A stretch of DNA of 64,000 bases from Neobacillus sp. PS3-40 (GTDB lineage: Bacteria > Bacillota > Bacilli > Bacillales > Cytobacillaceae), in NCBI RefSeq assembly GCF_030915485.1, contig NZ_CP133266.1:3662001-3726000 (forward strand), in the 5' to 3' direction. A program made the position numbers and the translations under genes. Each line of letters begins with the position of its first letter. Positions within the stretch are counted from its first letter, which is position 1. Positions 29,080 to 38,403 of the stretch are shown here, piece by piece. Under the pieces are notes generated by a model. The model saw only the letters and a program-made list of their open reading frames with translations. It had not been told where the DNA came from and made no database searches.

Positions 29080-30027
29080 ATGGGTAAAATCGCATTTTTA
29101 TTTCCGGGACAAGGTTCCCAGACAGTTGGGATGGGTAAACAACTAGCCGATCAGCATTCGGCGGTACAGGCTTTTTTTGAGAAAGCAGATGAAACATTAA
29201 AAAGTCCACTTAGTAAATTAATTTTTGAAGGCCCACAGGAAGAGCTAACTTTAACCGTGAATGCCCAACCTGCCCTTTTAACCACGAGTATTGCCATCTT
29301 AGAATTCTTCCGTAAATCTGGCATTAAGCCTGACTATGTAGCAGGTCATAGCCTTGGGGAATATACGGCTCTTGTTGCTGCAGGTACCTTCACTTTTGAA
29401 GAAGGGGTGTATGCTGTTCGCAAAAGAGGCGAATTTATGGAGAGCGCTGTTCCAAATGGCGAAGGAACGATGGCTGCGGTATTGGGGCTTGATCGTACAA
29501 TTCTTTCCAATGTTACCGAAGAAATAACGCAATCAGGATTTCCAGTCCAGCTTGCGAATTTAAACTGTCCTGGACAGATTGTGATTTCTGGCTCTAGAAA
29601 AGGTGTTGAAGCTGCGGGAGTAAAAGCAAAAGAAGCGGGTGCAAAACGCGTGATTCCACTTGATGTAAGTGGACCATTTCATTCCTCATTAATGAAACCA
29701 GCAGCAGCTCAATTACAGGCTATTTTAGACGGAATTGACATGAAGGATGCACAAACTCCCGTTATTGCAAATGTTACAGCTGAACCGATAAACGACGCTT
29801 CTGTTATTAAGGAAAAATTGATTGAACAGCTATACTCTCCAGTTCTTTGGGAAGACTCTGTTCAAAAAATGATCGATCTTGGTGTGGATACTTTTATTGA
29901 AGTAGGCCCTGGTAAAGTTCTTTCAGGATTGGTAAAAAAAGTAAATCGAGCTGTAAAGGCATTTTCAGTCTCTGATGAAGAAAGCGCCCAAGCAGTAATC
30001 GATGCTTTAAAGGAGGAAGCACTATGA
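29080..30027 (+). CDS. fabD: Malonyl-CoA:ACP transacylase
   Basis: The 315-residue transacylase loads malonyl groups onto ACP. It opens [19 protein letters not shown], with the catalytic Ser in GHSLGEY near residue 89 and the catalytic His in GPFHSSLM near 200. The ATG at 29080 is about 9 nt after GAGGTG; a GTG at 29068 would overlap that site. The stop overlaps fabG by 4 nt. Confidence 0.96.
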   Translation: MGKIAFLFPGQGSQTVGMGKQLADQHSAVQAFFEKADETLKSPLSKLIFEGPQEELTLTVNAQPALLTTSIAILEFFRKSGIKPDYVAGHSLGEYTALVAAGTFTFEEGVYAVRKRGEFMESAVPNGEGTMAAVLGLDRTILSNVTEEITQSGFPVQLANLNCPGQIVISGSRKGVEAAGVKAKEAGAKRVIPLDVSGPFHSSLMKPAAAQLQAILDGIDMKDAQTPVIANVTAEPINDASVIKEKLIEQLYSPVLWEDSVQKMIDLGVDTFIEVGPGKVLSGLVKKVNRAVKAFSVSDEESAQAVIDALKEEAL

Positions 30028-30767
30028 ATTTAGAGGGTAAATCTGCACTCGTAACAGGTGCATCAAGAGGAATAGGCCGAGAAATTGCTCTTGAGCTTGC
30101 TAGACAGGGAGCAAATGTAGCAGTTAATTTTGCTGGTAATGAAGCAAAAGCAAATGAAGTGGTCGATGAAATAAAAGCACTTGGAAGAGACGCATTTTCC
30201 GTTAAATGTGATGTTTCAAATGCAGATGAAGTTTCCACAATGGTAAAAGAAACGATTGACCGTTTTGGAACACTTGATATTCTCGTTAATAATGCAGGAA
30301 TTACTCGAGATAATTTATTGATGAGAATGAAGGAAGAAGAATGGGACGATGTCATTAATATTAACTTAAAGGGCGTATTCCTTTGCACAAAAGCAGTTAC
30401 AAGACAGATGATGAAACAGCGGAACGGCCGTATTATTAATATTGCATCAATCGTTGGTGTTAGTGGAAATCCTGGACAGGCAAACTATGTTGCAGCCAAA
30501 GCAGGTGTCATTGGGTTGACCAAAACAACTGCTAAGGAGCTTTCCACGCGCAATATTACTGTGAATGCAATTGCTCCAGGCTTTATTTCAACAGATATGA
30601 CAGATAAGCTGACAGATGAGGTTAAAACGGAAATGCTTAAGCAGATTCCTTTAGCCCGTTTTGGGGAGCCTAAGGATATTGCTAAAGTAACGGCATTCCT
30701 TGCTTCCAGTGATAGTTCCTATATGACTGGACAGACGCTCCATATCGATGGCGGTATGGTGATGTAA
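30024..30767 (+). CDS. fabG: 3-oxoacyl-ACP reductase
   Basis: The 247-residue short-chain dehydrogenase carries out the first, NADPH-dependent reduction of the elongation cycle. It shows the cofactor motif TGASRGIG (residues 10-17), NNAGITRDN, the catalytic Ser in ASIVGVSG, and YVAAK. AAAGGAGGAAGC precedes the ATG, which overlaps the fabD stop (ATGA). Confidence 0.96.
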   Translation: MNLEGKSALVTGASRGIGREIALELARQGANVAVNFAGNEAKANEVVDEIKALGRDAFSVKCDVSNADEVSTMVKETIDRFGTLDILVNNAGITRDNLLMRMKEEEWDDVININLKGVFLCTKAVTRQMMKQRNGRIINIASIVGVSGNPGQANYVAAKAGVIGLTKTTAKELSTRNITVNAIAPGFISTDMTDKLTDEVKTEMLKQIPLARFGEPKDIAKVTAFLASSDSSYMTGQTLHIDGGMVM

Positions 30768-30776
30768 ATTTTTCAT

Positions 30777-30804
30777 TTGTTTTTTTGATGAAATACTCTA
30801 TAAT
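30777..30804 (+). promoter_or_regulatory. Promoter of acpP
   Basis: TTGTTT, a 16-nt spacer and a perfect TATAAT lie 24 nt before the acpP ATG. This would give acpP, needed in high amount, its own transcription apart from the FapR-controlled promoter. No FapR-like palindrome is visible here. Confidence 0.7.
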
Positions 30805-30827
30805 AGCTTGAGGGGAGGTGAACAAGC

Positions 30828-31061
30828 ATGGCAGATGTATTTGAACGTGTAACAAAGATCGTCGTTGATCGTTTAGGTGTAGACGAATCACAAGTGAAGC
30901 TTGAAGCTTCTTTTAAGGATGATCTTGGTGCTGATTCCCTTGACGTAGTTGAACTAGTAATGGAATTAGAAGATGAGTTCGATATGGAAATTTCTGACGA
31001 TGATGCTGAAAATATTACAACAGTTGGTGATGCTGTAAATTACATAAATAGCATTAAGTAA
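30828..31061 (+). CDS. acpP: Acyl carrier protein
   Basis: The 77-residue acidic protein carries the phosphopantetheine on Ser37 in [27 protein letters not shown] is a very strong ribosome site. It is followed by a terminator at 31076, so it can be expressed as a single-gene transcript. Confidence 0.97.
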   Translation: MADVFERVTKIVVDRLGVDESQVKLEASFKDDLGADSLDVVELVMELEDEFDMEISDDDAENITTVGDAVNYINSIK

Positions 31062-31075
31062 TCGTTAAATTTCAT

Positions 31076-31107
31076 TGTAAAGCTCCGTTTTCAAACGGGG
31101 CTTTCTT
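31076..31107 (+). terminator. Intrinsic terminator after acpP
   Basis: AAAGCTCCGTTT-TC-AAACGGGGCTTT forms a long stem with one G-U pair and runs into TTTCTT. Confidence 0.85.
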
Positions 31108-31202
31108 CTGTATTATGGACCATGAAGGTCCAAAGTACATACTGGGTTATTTGAAATTTTTATATTAAAATGTAGGTAATTTAAATGCAAGGTGGAGACT
31201 TC

Positions 31203-31949
31203 ATGCGCAAAAACAGTAATGATAAAGAAATGAATCTAAATCGCGCAAAAGAAAATCAATTCAGGGATTTTCAAGATTTTATGGGAATCAAATTTAATAA
31301 TGAAAAGTTACTTATACAAGCTTTTACTCATTCATCTTATGTGAATGAGCATCGCAGAAAGCCTTATGAAGATAACGAGAGGCTTGAATTTTTAGGGGAT
31401 GCAGTACTCGAGCTTACTGTTTCTCAATTCCTATTCAAAAAATATCCAATGATGAGTGAAGGAGAGCTTACAAAATTAAGAGCTGCAATTGTCTGTGAGC
31501 CATCCCTAGTTTTATTTGCTGAAGATTTATCCTTTGGCAAATTTATCCTGCTTGGTAAAGGGGAAGAATTGACTGGTGGGAGAGAACGCCCTGCGTTACT
31601 AGCAGATGTGTTTGAAGCTTTTATTGGGGCACTTTATTTAGATATGGGGATTGAAAAAGTACTCGAGTTTCTTGAAAAAGTAATTTTTCCTAAAATCAAT
31701 GCAGGTGCTTTTTCTCATGTGATGGATTTTAAGAGCCAGCTGCAAGAATTGATTCAAAGAGATGGAACGGGTGTTGTTGAATATCGTGTTCTTCAAGAAA
31801 AAGGACCTGCCCATAACAGGGAATTCATTTCTCTTGTTTCTTTAAACGACGTGGAATTAGGGATAGGAACTGGAAGATCAAAAAAAGAAGCTGAGCAACG
31901 TGCTGCTCAAATGGCATTAGATAAATTAAAAACAGAAACATCCCTTTAA
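31203..31949 (+). CDS. rnc: Ribonuclease III
   Basis: The 248-residue double-strand-specific RNase has the catalytic motif [14 protein letters not shown] near residue 62, a second acidic cluster [15 protein letters not shown], and a C-terminal double-stranded RNA-binding domain ([14 protein letters not shown] to [12 protein letters not shown]). It processes rRNA and scRNA precursors. ATG 31203 follows AAGGTGGAG; a further ATG at 31185 lies before that site. Confidence 0.95.
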   Translation: MRKNSNDKEMNLNRAKENQFRDFQDFMGIKFNNEKLLIQAFTHSSYVNEHRRKPYEDNERLEFLGDAVLELTVSQFLFKKYPMMSEGELTKLRAAIVCEPSLVLFAEDLSFGKFILLGKGEELTGGRERPALLADVFEAFIGALYLDMGIEKVLEFLEKVIFPKINAGAFSHVMDFKSQLQELIQRDGTGVVEYRVLQEKGPAHNREFISLVSLNDVELGIGTGRSKKEAEQRAAQMALDKLKTETSL

Positions 31950-31992
31950 ACGGGTTTAATTTTAAACTAGCCCAGCCAAAGGAGGGGATGGA

Positions 31993-34900
31993 ATGTATTT
32001 AAAACGATTGGAAGTCGTAGGTTTTAAATCTTTTGCTGAACGCATTGGAGTGGATTTTGTCCAAGGAGTAACCGCTGTGGTTGGCCCAAACGGAAGTGGT
32101 AAAAGCAATATTACAGATGCGATCCGCTGGGTTTTAGGGGAACAATCTGCCAAATCCCTTAGAGGCTCCAAAATGGAGGACATTATTTTTGCCGGTAGTG
32201 ATTCGAGAAAGGCACTTAATTTTGCCGAAGTTACGTTGACACTCAATAACGAGGATCAAGGATTATCCATAGATTACAATGAAGTAAGTGTGACTAGAAG
32301 AGTGTTCCGCTCGGGGGAAAGCGACTTTTTAATCAACAAGCAACCATGCAGACTTAAGGACATTATCGATCTATTTATGGACTCTGGTCTTGGTAGAGAA
32401 GCATTTTCGATTATTAGCCAAGGAAAAGTCGAAGAAATTCTGAATAGCAAGGCTGAGGATCGAAGAACTATTTTTGAAGAGGCTGCTGGAGTATTGAAAT
32501 ACAAAAATCGCAAGAAAAAGGCCGAGGTTAAATTAACGGAGACACAGGATAATTTAAATCGGGTCCATGATATTTTGAGTGAACTTGAAAGTCAAGTAGA
32601 GCCTTTAAAAATTCAAGCTTCTATTGCAAAAGATTATTTAGAAAAAAAAGATGAACTTGAAAATTTTGAAGTATCTTTAACTGTTTTCGAAATTGAAGAC
32701 CTTCATCAAAAGTGGGAAAAACTTTCTGAATTAATAGAGGAACACAAGAAGGAAGAAATGAAGCTTTCGACAGAGCTTCAAAAGCGAGAAGCAAAAATAG
32801 AAGAAACAAGAGATCATATGACGGCTTTGGATGAATCAATTAGTGATCTACAAAATGTGCTTCTCCATGCAAGCGAAGAACTCGAAAAGCTCGAAGGCAG
32901 AAAAGAAGTTTTGAAAGAACGTAAGAAAAATGCCTCTCAAAATAAAGGACAACTAGAAGAAAGCATCCAAGAATTGACCAAAAAGGTCGCAATTCTAATA
33001 GGTCAACGGGATACCCAAGTCGAATCTATAAAGATACTTTCAGAACAGGTCAAAATTTTGCAGTCCGAGTTAAAAGCAAAACAAGAAAAAATTCAATTAT
33101 TCTCGGGAAATATTGATGATAAAATCGAATCCTTAAAAAGTGAATATATCGAGTTATTAAATAATCAGGCCGCTGTAAAAAATGAACGAAAATATATCGA
33201 ACAACAACTTGAACAGCAGGAAAGAAAGAATATCCGGCTTGACGAGGAAAATGTTAAATTTATATCTGGCCGAAAAGAAGCCGAAACTAAAAAAGTTACG
33301 ATTCTGTCGACACTAGAAGATATTCAAAAGAGTCTTGACCAACAAGTGCGTACTTATAGGGAAAATCAGAAGAAGCTTGAAGCCTTAAAAAATACTTACC
33401 AAAAGCAAGAGAAAACCTTATACCAAGCATACCAATTTCTTCAACAGGCGAAATCACGAAAAGAAATGTTGGAGGAACTTGAAGAAGACTTCTCAGGGTT
33501 CTTCCAAGGAGTAAAGGAAATTCTCAAGGCCCGCGGCAAGAAGTTGAACGGAATTGAAGGGGCTGTTGCAGAGCTTGTGCAGGTTCCAAAAGAATATGAA
33601 ACAGCCATCGAGATAGCTCTTGGCGGGGCACTGCAACATATTGTCGTCGATACAGATGAGAATGCTCGAAAAGCAATCCAATATCTCAAACAAAATTCTT
33701 TTGGGCGGGCAACATTTTTGCCACTTACTGTTATAAAGGGGAGACCTCTATCCTCGTCGCAGCTGTTTTCGATTCAAAACCACCCATCTTTTATCGGCAC
33801 TGCTGCTAGTCTAGTTGGGTATGAGCAAAAGTATGCAGAAATCTTAAATAATCTGCTTGGAAATGTAGTTGTTTCGAGAGACCTAAAAGGCGCTAATGAG
33901 TTGGCAAAAATACTTCAGTACCGCTGTCGCTTGGTCACTTTGGGCGGAGATGTCGTGAATCCTGGGGGATCGATGACTGGTGGAGCTATCAAGCAAAAGT
34001 CTTCATCTCTTTTAAGTCGCAAAGGGGAGCTTGATGATTTAAAAATAAAGCTTTCCACTATGGAAGAACAAACGGTTAAATTAGAAGGTCAAGTGAAGAC
34101 GTTAAAAGAAGATATTTCTAATCTAGAAAAACAGCTTGAATTGGTTCGGAATGATGGAGAAGAATTAAGGCTTAAGGAACAGACTGTAAAAGGGGATCTA
34201 CGAGAAGCGGAATTTGAGGAAAAAAATCATAATGAACGCCTATCAATGTATGACCTGGAAAAAACACAGTTTGAGGACGAGAAAAAAATGTTACAAGGAA
34301 GGCAAACAGAATTAGAGAAGTTAATGATTACTTATACGGAGGATATTGGCTCTCTTGATCTGCTGATTGCTAAACTTACTGAGCAAAAAACGCATGACTT
34401 AACTTCTAAGGAAGTACTTTCAACAGAAATTAATGATTTAAAAGTAGAATTTGCTGCAAAAAATGAACAATTTATACATGCAAAAGAACGTTTTGCCCTG
34501 CTTAAAGAAGATCTTGAGGAAAGTGAGCAAAAACTTACAAATCATAAAGAGGATCTACATCTGTTAACTTCTGAAATGACAAATAGTTCATCTGGTGAGG
34601 AACAGTTGGAAGCAGCAGCGCGCACAAAACAGCAAGATAAGGATGAAACAATTAAATTCATTTCATCGAGAAGGCAGGAAAGATTGCAGCTCCAATCAGC
34701 ACTTGAAGATTCTGAACTTGAAGCAAAAGAATTCAGAAGGCGTCATAAAGGGTTGGTTGAGGTTCTAAAAGATGAGGAAGTAAAAATTAATCGGTTAGAT
34801 GTTGAACTTGAAAACCGGCTCACCCATTTAAGGGAAAATTATTTATTATCATTTGATGGGGCTAAGCAACAATATCCTCTGATGATCCCAATCGAGGAAG

Positions 34901-35559
34901 CCCGAAAAAAGGTCAAGTTAATTAAATTGGCAATTGATGAGCTAGGAAATGTCAATCTTGGTGCGATTGAGGAATATGATCGCGTTTCTGAACGATATGA
35001 ATTTTTGCTAGAGCAAAAGAACGACCTTCAGGAAGCAAAAAATACTCTCTTTCAAGTTATCGATGAGATGGATACTGAAATGAAAAAGCGCTTCGAACAA
35101 ACCTTTGATGGGATCCGCGCCCATTTTGAACCTGTTTTCTGTGCTTTATTTGGCGGAGGAAGAGCAGATTTAAAATTAACAGATCCTAAAGATATATTAA
35201 ATACAGGAGTCGAAATTGTTGCTCAGCCTCCTGGAAAGAAACTTCAAAATTTAGGGCTTTTATCAGGTGGAGAACGTGCATTGACAGCTATTGCTTTACT
35301 GTTTGCTATTCTAAAAGTGCGCCCAGTTCCTTTCTGTATCCTTGATGAAGTGGAAGCAGCTCTTGATGAAGCAAATGTCTTCCGATTCAGCCAATATTTA
35401 AAAAAATACAGTGCAGAAACACAGTTCATCGTTATCACGCACCGTAAAGGTACAATGGAGGAAGCCGATGTCCTATATGGTGTAACCATGCAGGAATCTG
35501 GTGTCTCTAAGCTTGTATCTGTTCGGTTACAAGATACCAAAGAGCTTGTTGAATCTTAA
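31993..35559 (+). CDS. smc: Chromosome segregation SMC ATPase
   Basis: The 1188-residue condensin subunit has an N-terminal head with Walker A GPNGSGKSN (residues 32-40), two long coiled coils (about 165-500 and 675-1010), a hinge between them (EGAVAELVQVPKEYETAIEI to LGGDVVNPGGSMTGG), and a C-terminal head with signature LSGGERALTA and Walker B CILDEVEAALDE. With ScpA/ScpB it loads at parS sites and compacts the chromosome. It is flanked by rnc and ftsY as in B. subtilis. Confidence 0.97.
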   Translation: MYLKRLEVVGFKSFAERIGVDFVQGVTAVVGPNGSGKSNITDAIRWVLGEQSAKSLRGSKMEDIIFAGSDSRKALNFAEVTLTLNNEDQGLSIDYNEVSVTRRVFRSGESDFLINKQPCRLKDIIDLFMDSGLGREAFSIISQGKVEEILNSKAEDRRTIFEEAAGVLKYKNRKKKAEVKLTETQDNLNRVHDILSELESQVEPLKIQASIAKDYLEKKDELENFEVSLTVFEIEDLHQKWEKLSELIEEHKKEEMKLSTELQKREAKIEETRDHMTALDESISDLQNVLLHASEELEKLEGRKEVLKERKKNASQNKGQLEESIQELTKKVAILIGQRDTQVESIKILSEQVKILQSELKAKQEKIQLFSGNIDDKIESLKSEYIELLNNQAAVKNERKYIEQQLEQQERKNIRLDEENVKFISGRKEAETKKVTILSTLEDIQKSLDQQVRTYRENQKKLEALKNTYQKQEKTLYQAYQFLQQAKSRKEMLEELEEDFSGFFQGVKEILKARGKKLNGIEGAVAELVQVPKEYETAIEIALGGALQHIVVDTDENARKAIQYLKQNSFGRATFLPLTVIKGRPLSSSQLFSIQNHPSFIGTAASLVGYEQKYAEILNNLLGNVVVSRDLKGANELAKILQYRCRLVTLGGDVVNPGGSMTGGAIKQKSSSLLSRKGELDDLKIKLSTMEEQTVKLEGQVKTLKEDISNLEKQLELVRNDGEELRLKEQTVKGDLREAEFEEKNHNERLSMYDLEKTQFEDEKKMLQGRQTELEKLMITYTEDIGSLDLLIAKLTEQKTHDLTSKEVLSTEINDLKVEFAAKNEQFIHAKERFALLKEDLEESEQKLTNHKEDLHLLTSEMTNSSSGEEQLEAAARTKQQDKDETIKFISSRRQERLQLQSALEDSELEAKEFRRRHKGLVEVLKDEEVKINRLDVELENRLTHLRENYLLSFDGAKQQYPLMIPIEEARKKVKLIKLAIDELGNVNLGAIEEYDRVSERYEFLLEQKNDLQEAKNTLFQVIDEMDTEMKKRFEQTFDGIRAHFEPVFCALFGGGRADLKLTDPKDILNTGVEIVAQPPGKKLQNLGLLSGGERALTAIALLFAILKVRPVPFCILDEVEAALDEANVFRFSQYLKKYSAETQFIVITHRKGTMEEADVLYGVTMQESGVSKLVSVRLQDTKELVES

Positions 35560-35576
35560 TTTAGGGAAGTGACAAT

Positions 35577-36563
35577 ATGAGCTTTTTTAAGAAACTTAAA
35601 GAAAAAATCACAAGACAAACTGATTCCGTAACTGAAAAATTTAAGGAGGGTCTAACTAAAACCCGTAATAATTTTTCAGGTAAAATGAATGACCTTGTAG
35701 CAAGATACCGCAAAATTGATGAAGACTTTTTTGAAGAGTTGGAAGAAATTCTTATTCAAGCAGATGTGGGCTTTGATACGGTCATGAAATTAATTGATGA
35801 ATTGAAACTCGAAGTAAAGCGCCGTAATATTCAAGATCCGCAAGAAGTACAGGCTGTGATTTCTGAAAAACTGATTGAGATTTACAATGGTGGCGAGGAA
35901 GAATCTACCCAATTGAATATCCAAGAACAAGGGCTAACGGTTATTTTATTTGTCGGTGTAAATGGCGTGGGTAAAACGACCACAATTGGCAAACTTGCCC
36001 ATAAGTTTAAAACAGAAGGAAAGTCTGTTCTATTAGCAGCAGGAGATACGTTTCGTGCAGGTGCCATAGAACAGCTTGAGGTATGGGGCGATAGAGTTGG
36101 AGTGGATGTAATAAAACAATCTGGAGGCTCGGATCCTGCCGCAGTTATGTTTGATGCTCTTCAGGCTGCAAAATCCCGTAATGTGGATATTTTATTATGT
36201 GATACCGCGGGGCGTTTGCAAAATAAAGTAAACTTAATGAAAGAGCTTGAAAAGGTTAAACGTGTAATCGAACGGGAAATTCCGGATGCACCACATGAAG
36301 TGCTTTTGGTTCTTGATGCAACAACTGGTCAAAATGCACTCATACAGGCAAAAACGTTTAAAGAAGCAACAAATGTTAGTGGGATTGTTTTGTCAAAGCT
36401 AGATGGAACAGCTAAAGGTGGAATTGTTCTTGCCATTCGTAATGAATTGAAAATCCCTGTTAAATTTGTAGGACTTGGTGAAAAGATGGATGATTTACAG
36501 GAATTTGATGCAGAAAAATATGTGTACGGATTATTTGCTGACCAAGTGGAAACGTCAGAGTAG
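35577..36563 (+). CDS. ftsY: Signal recognition particle receptor FtsY
   Basis: The 328-residue SRP GTPase has a short N-terminal A region, an N domain and a G domain with GVNGVGKTTTIGKLA near residue 127, DTFRAGAIEQL, DTAGRLQNK, and SKLDGTAKGG. It docks Ffh-ribosome complexes at the membrane for co-translational insertion. It begins 17 nt after smc. A hairpin terminator follows at 36668. Confidence 0.96.
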   Translation: MSFFKKLKEKITRQTDSVTEKFKEGLTKTRNNFSGKMNDLVARYRKIDEDFFEELEEILIQADVGFDTVMKLIDELKLEVKRRNIQDPQEVQAVISEKLIEIYNGGEEESTQLNIQEQGLTVILFVGVNGVGKTTTIGKLAHKFKTEGKSVLLAAGDTFRAGAIEQLEVWGDRVGVDVIKQSGGSDPAAVMFDALQAAKSRNVDILLCDTAGRLQNKVNLMKELEKVKRVIEREIPDAPHEVLLVLDATTGQNALIQAKTFKEATNVSGIVLSKLDGTAKGGIVLAIRNELKIPVKFVGLGEKMDDLQEFDAEKYVYGLFADQVETSE

Positions 36564-36667
36564 AATGTTTAGTAATACTGTACCGCCCAAGTAATTCCGT
36601 TTTTTACGGAGAAATAGTAGAAATAGCATAAAAATTCAAGACCAAATCATATATCGATTTGGTAAGA

Positions 36668-36705
36668 TTGTCGAGAAAGGGTATTTTTCTCGGCAATTTT
36701 TTTGT
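36668..36705 (+). terminator. Intrinsic terminator after ftsY
   Basis: TTGTCGAGAAA pairs with TTTCTCGGCAA (one G-U), followed by TTTTTTT. It closes the rnc-smc-ftsY operon. Confidence 0.85.
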
Positions 36706-36759
36706 CTTAATCTAAATTACCGATTTTTTATTCATTTATTGTCTCTGCTAACTGGCCCG

Positions 36760-36918
36760 TTGATTTCCGCTCCGGGCACTTGCTTTCCGCGGGGAGGGAT
36801 GGGAGCCTCCTCGGCGTACCGCCTGTGGGGTCTCCCATTCCCTCAAATCCCGCAGGAGTCAAGTGCCCTCCGCTCCAATCAACTCAGGTAGAAAAAGTAG
36901 GAAAATCTGAAATCATCC
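36760..36918 (+). repeat. GC-rich palindromic repeat R1, copy C with flank
   Basis: The palindrome is 36760-36882, from TTGATTTCCGCTCCGGGCAC to CGCTCCAATCAA. It is almost the same as the reverse complement of copy B in the rpe-thiN island. The shared part continues to about 36918 (CTCAGGTAG, then GAAAATCTGAAA). Confidence 0.85.
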
Positions 36919-36995
36919 TTTGTAAATGTACAACGCTTACAACTTGTAGATGTAAAATTCCATTAAATAAGAAGGCTTGTCCTTACTCTGGTAAA

Positions 36996-37181
36996 AATAA
37001 GCGGAGATTTTCCGGTTAGATGCAGAATGGAGCTCATTTCGGGGTAAATAAGCGGAGTTTTTCCGGTTATGCAAAGAAAAATCCCCCATTTTTGAGGTTT
37101 TCAAGTCAATAGGCGGAATTTCTCCTTCTATTTGATCTATTTTTGATCTAATTTAGCAATTAAGCAGAATTTTTCCGTCTA
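36996..37181 (+). repeat. Four spaced degenerate 23-bp motifs
   Basis: Copies start at 36996 (AATAAGCGGAGATTTTCCGG), 37047 (AATAAGCGGAGTTTTTCCGG), 37108 (AATAGGCGGAATTTCTCCTT) and 37158 (AATTAAGCAGAATTTTTCCG). Each ends in TTA or CTA and has a CGGA...TCCG dyad; start-to-start distances are 51, 61 and 50 bp. The similarity decays from left to right. They lie just before the transposase relic. Confidence 0.6.
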
Positions 37182-37229
37182 TTCATGCTCATTGATTTCC
37201 TTTGATTCCCTTTAAACGCCTTAAATCAA

Positions 37230-37463
37230 ATGGATTTTGACCAATTTGAAGGTATCGTTGAAGTTGACAAGACCTATTTCTTGTACTCTCAAAAAGGGCA
37301 ACATGGCATTACAAAACGAAAGCGTCGAAAACGTGGAGGAAAATCCAAACACAGAGGAATCAGCCACAAAAAAGAATATGTTCTTGTCGCGAGAGACCGT
37401 ACAAAAGCAACTGTCTCCAAAATAACTAAACAATTACCTTGCTTGGTTCTTGTTTATAGATAG
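37230..37463 (+). pseudogene. IS1595-type (ISXO2-like) transposase remnant
   Basis: The frame reads DQFEGIVEVDKTYFLYSQKG, then a basic KRKRRKRGGKSKHRGIS stretch and EYVLVARDRTKATVSK. This resembles the start of the DDE domain of IS1595-family transposases, with the first catalytic Asp in VEVDKTY. The N-terminal zinc-ribbon part and the later Asp and Glu (or Asn) residues are missing, and the frame ends at 37461 in unrelated sequence. No terminal inverted repeats were recognised, so it is a dead fragment. Confidence 0.7.
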
Positions 37464-37659
37464 TCGCAGTACCGAAAGCACAAAGTAACATATTAAAGAA
37501 CTTCTACTAACATCATTTGTATTTGAAATGATAGAAACTTATGATAGTTTGCGGTTGGCGAAATTCAACATTTAACTGATTAGTTGTTAGTTATTTCAAA
37601 TCCTGTTAAATTATACAAATCATTTTGTTGTATAATTAAAATATAAGGGAGGGCTGTGA

Positions 37660-37956
37660 ATGAGAGTTATATTAGAATTAATACGAATCATTTTGATATT
37701 TGGTTTTTTTGAGAGTTTATTTTATATCGTTCTAAACAATATGTACAAATCATTAGGCGTAACCCAATATGAATGGTTTGGTTATTTAGGTATTTTGTTA
37801 TTGTTGTTTATTATTTACAGGAATAAATGGCAATTTACAGGTTTCTACAATGGAAAAGGAAACGTAAAGCTACCCCCAAAAGTTACTAATTTTTTAGCAT
37901 CCTTCTCTGTACTACTATTAATTTTCCCTCCCATTATCAATTTCTTCTTAAGTTAA
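37660..37956 (+). CDS. Small membrane protein of unknown function
   Basis: The 98-residue product has three predicted membrane helices: residues about 7-26 (RIILIFGFFESLFYIVL), 40-54 (GYLGILLLLFIIY) and 79-97 (FLASFSVLLLIFPPIINFF), with a short polar loop NKWQFTGFYNGKG between the second and third. AAGGGAGGGCTGTG precedes the ATG and a terminator follows, so it looks like a real single-gene unit. I do not recognise the function. It sits inside the ftsY-ylxM island between repeats and a transposase relic, suggesting it arrived by transfer. Confidence 0.65.
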   Translation: MRVILELIRIILIFGFFESLFYIVLNNMYKSLGVTQYEWFGYLGILLLLFIIYRNKWQFTGFYNGKGNVKLPPKVTNFLASFSVLLLIFPPIINFFLS

Positions 37957-37970
37957 ATCAATAAAGTCAG

Positions 37971-38007
37971 GGTAAACCTACTTTTAGAGGGTTTACCAAA
38001 ATTTTTG
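37971..38007 (+). terminator. Intrinsic terminator after the small membrane-protein gene
   Basis: GGTAAACC and GGTTTACC pair across a 10-nt loop; AAAATTTTTG follows. Confidence 0.65.
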
Positions 38008-38051
38008 TAGAAAAAACAACATTAAAATTTAACAGAGCCATTGAAAAAAAA

Positions 38052-38190
38052 GAAAGTTTTTCAGTGCCCTCGCTTTAGCGCCTGTGGAGGCTCCCATCCC
38101 TCCCTGCGGAAAGCAAGTGCCCGGAGCGGAAATCAACGGGCAAAGATGTGGTATGAAAACAACCATTTATGTCCAAAGATACTTAAAAAA
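38052..38190 (-). repeat. Half copy of R1 (copy D)
   Basis: GAAAGTTTTTCAGTGCCC leads directly into GCCTGTGGAGGCTCCCATCC and CGGAAAGCAAGTGCCCGGAG, the half of R1 found at the right side of copy B. Similarity continues past the palindrome end (CAACGGGCAAAG, AAAACAACCATT), as in copy B at 19743-19777. The other half of the palindrome is missing. Confidence 0.7.
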
Positions 38191-38333
38191 ATGATTGAGA
38201 TCCTGCATTATTTAGAACCATGAGTTAATGATATTGGAGTGACAATTAGTATAAAATCAAATGTGGAATAAATAGTAATCTATGGAAATAGTAAAAGGTG
38301 GAATTTCGATTTAACTCATGTAAAGGTATTATC

Positions 38334-38362
38334 TTGACATACAGAGAACTACTGTGTAAACT
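38334..38362 (+). promoter_or_regulatory. Sigma-A promoter of ylxM-ffh
   Basis: TTGACA (38334-38339), a 17-nt spacer and TAAACT (38357-38362) lie about 40 nt before the ylxM start. Confidence 0.75.
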
Positions 38363-38403
38363 TGCATTTGTAAAGGCTTTTCACTTAACAAGGAGGGATA
38401 AGC

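Larger units (their letters stand above)
36564..38403. other. Accessory island between ftsY and ylxM
   Basis: This 1.8-kb interval interrupts the ftsY-ylxM-ffh order that is contiguous in B. subtilis. In order it contains the ftsY terminator, R1 copy C, four spaced 23-bp motifs, an IS1595-type transposase relic, one small membrane-protein gene with its own terminator, a half copy of R1, and the ylxM promoter. The remaining DNA is AT-rich with no convincing gene. Confidence 0.8.

Noticed and set aside
36780-37019. 79-codon open frame
   Set aside because: It is a translation of repeat R1; a comparable frame appears on the opposite strand in copy B (19526-19753).
36996-37181. CRISPR array
   Set aside because: Only four diverged 23-bp motifs with unequal spacing, no leader and no cas genes in the window.
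37221-37433. Minus-strand frame over the transposase relic
   Set aside because: The plus-strand frame matches IS1595 transposases; the reverse has no recognisable content.
38041-38223. 60-codon open frame before ylxM
   Set aside because: It consists of the R1 half copy and flank; no ribosome site.
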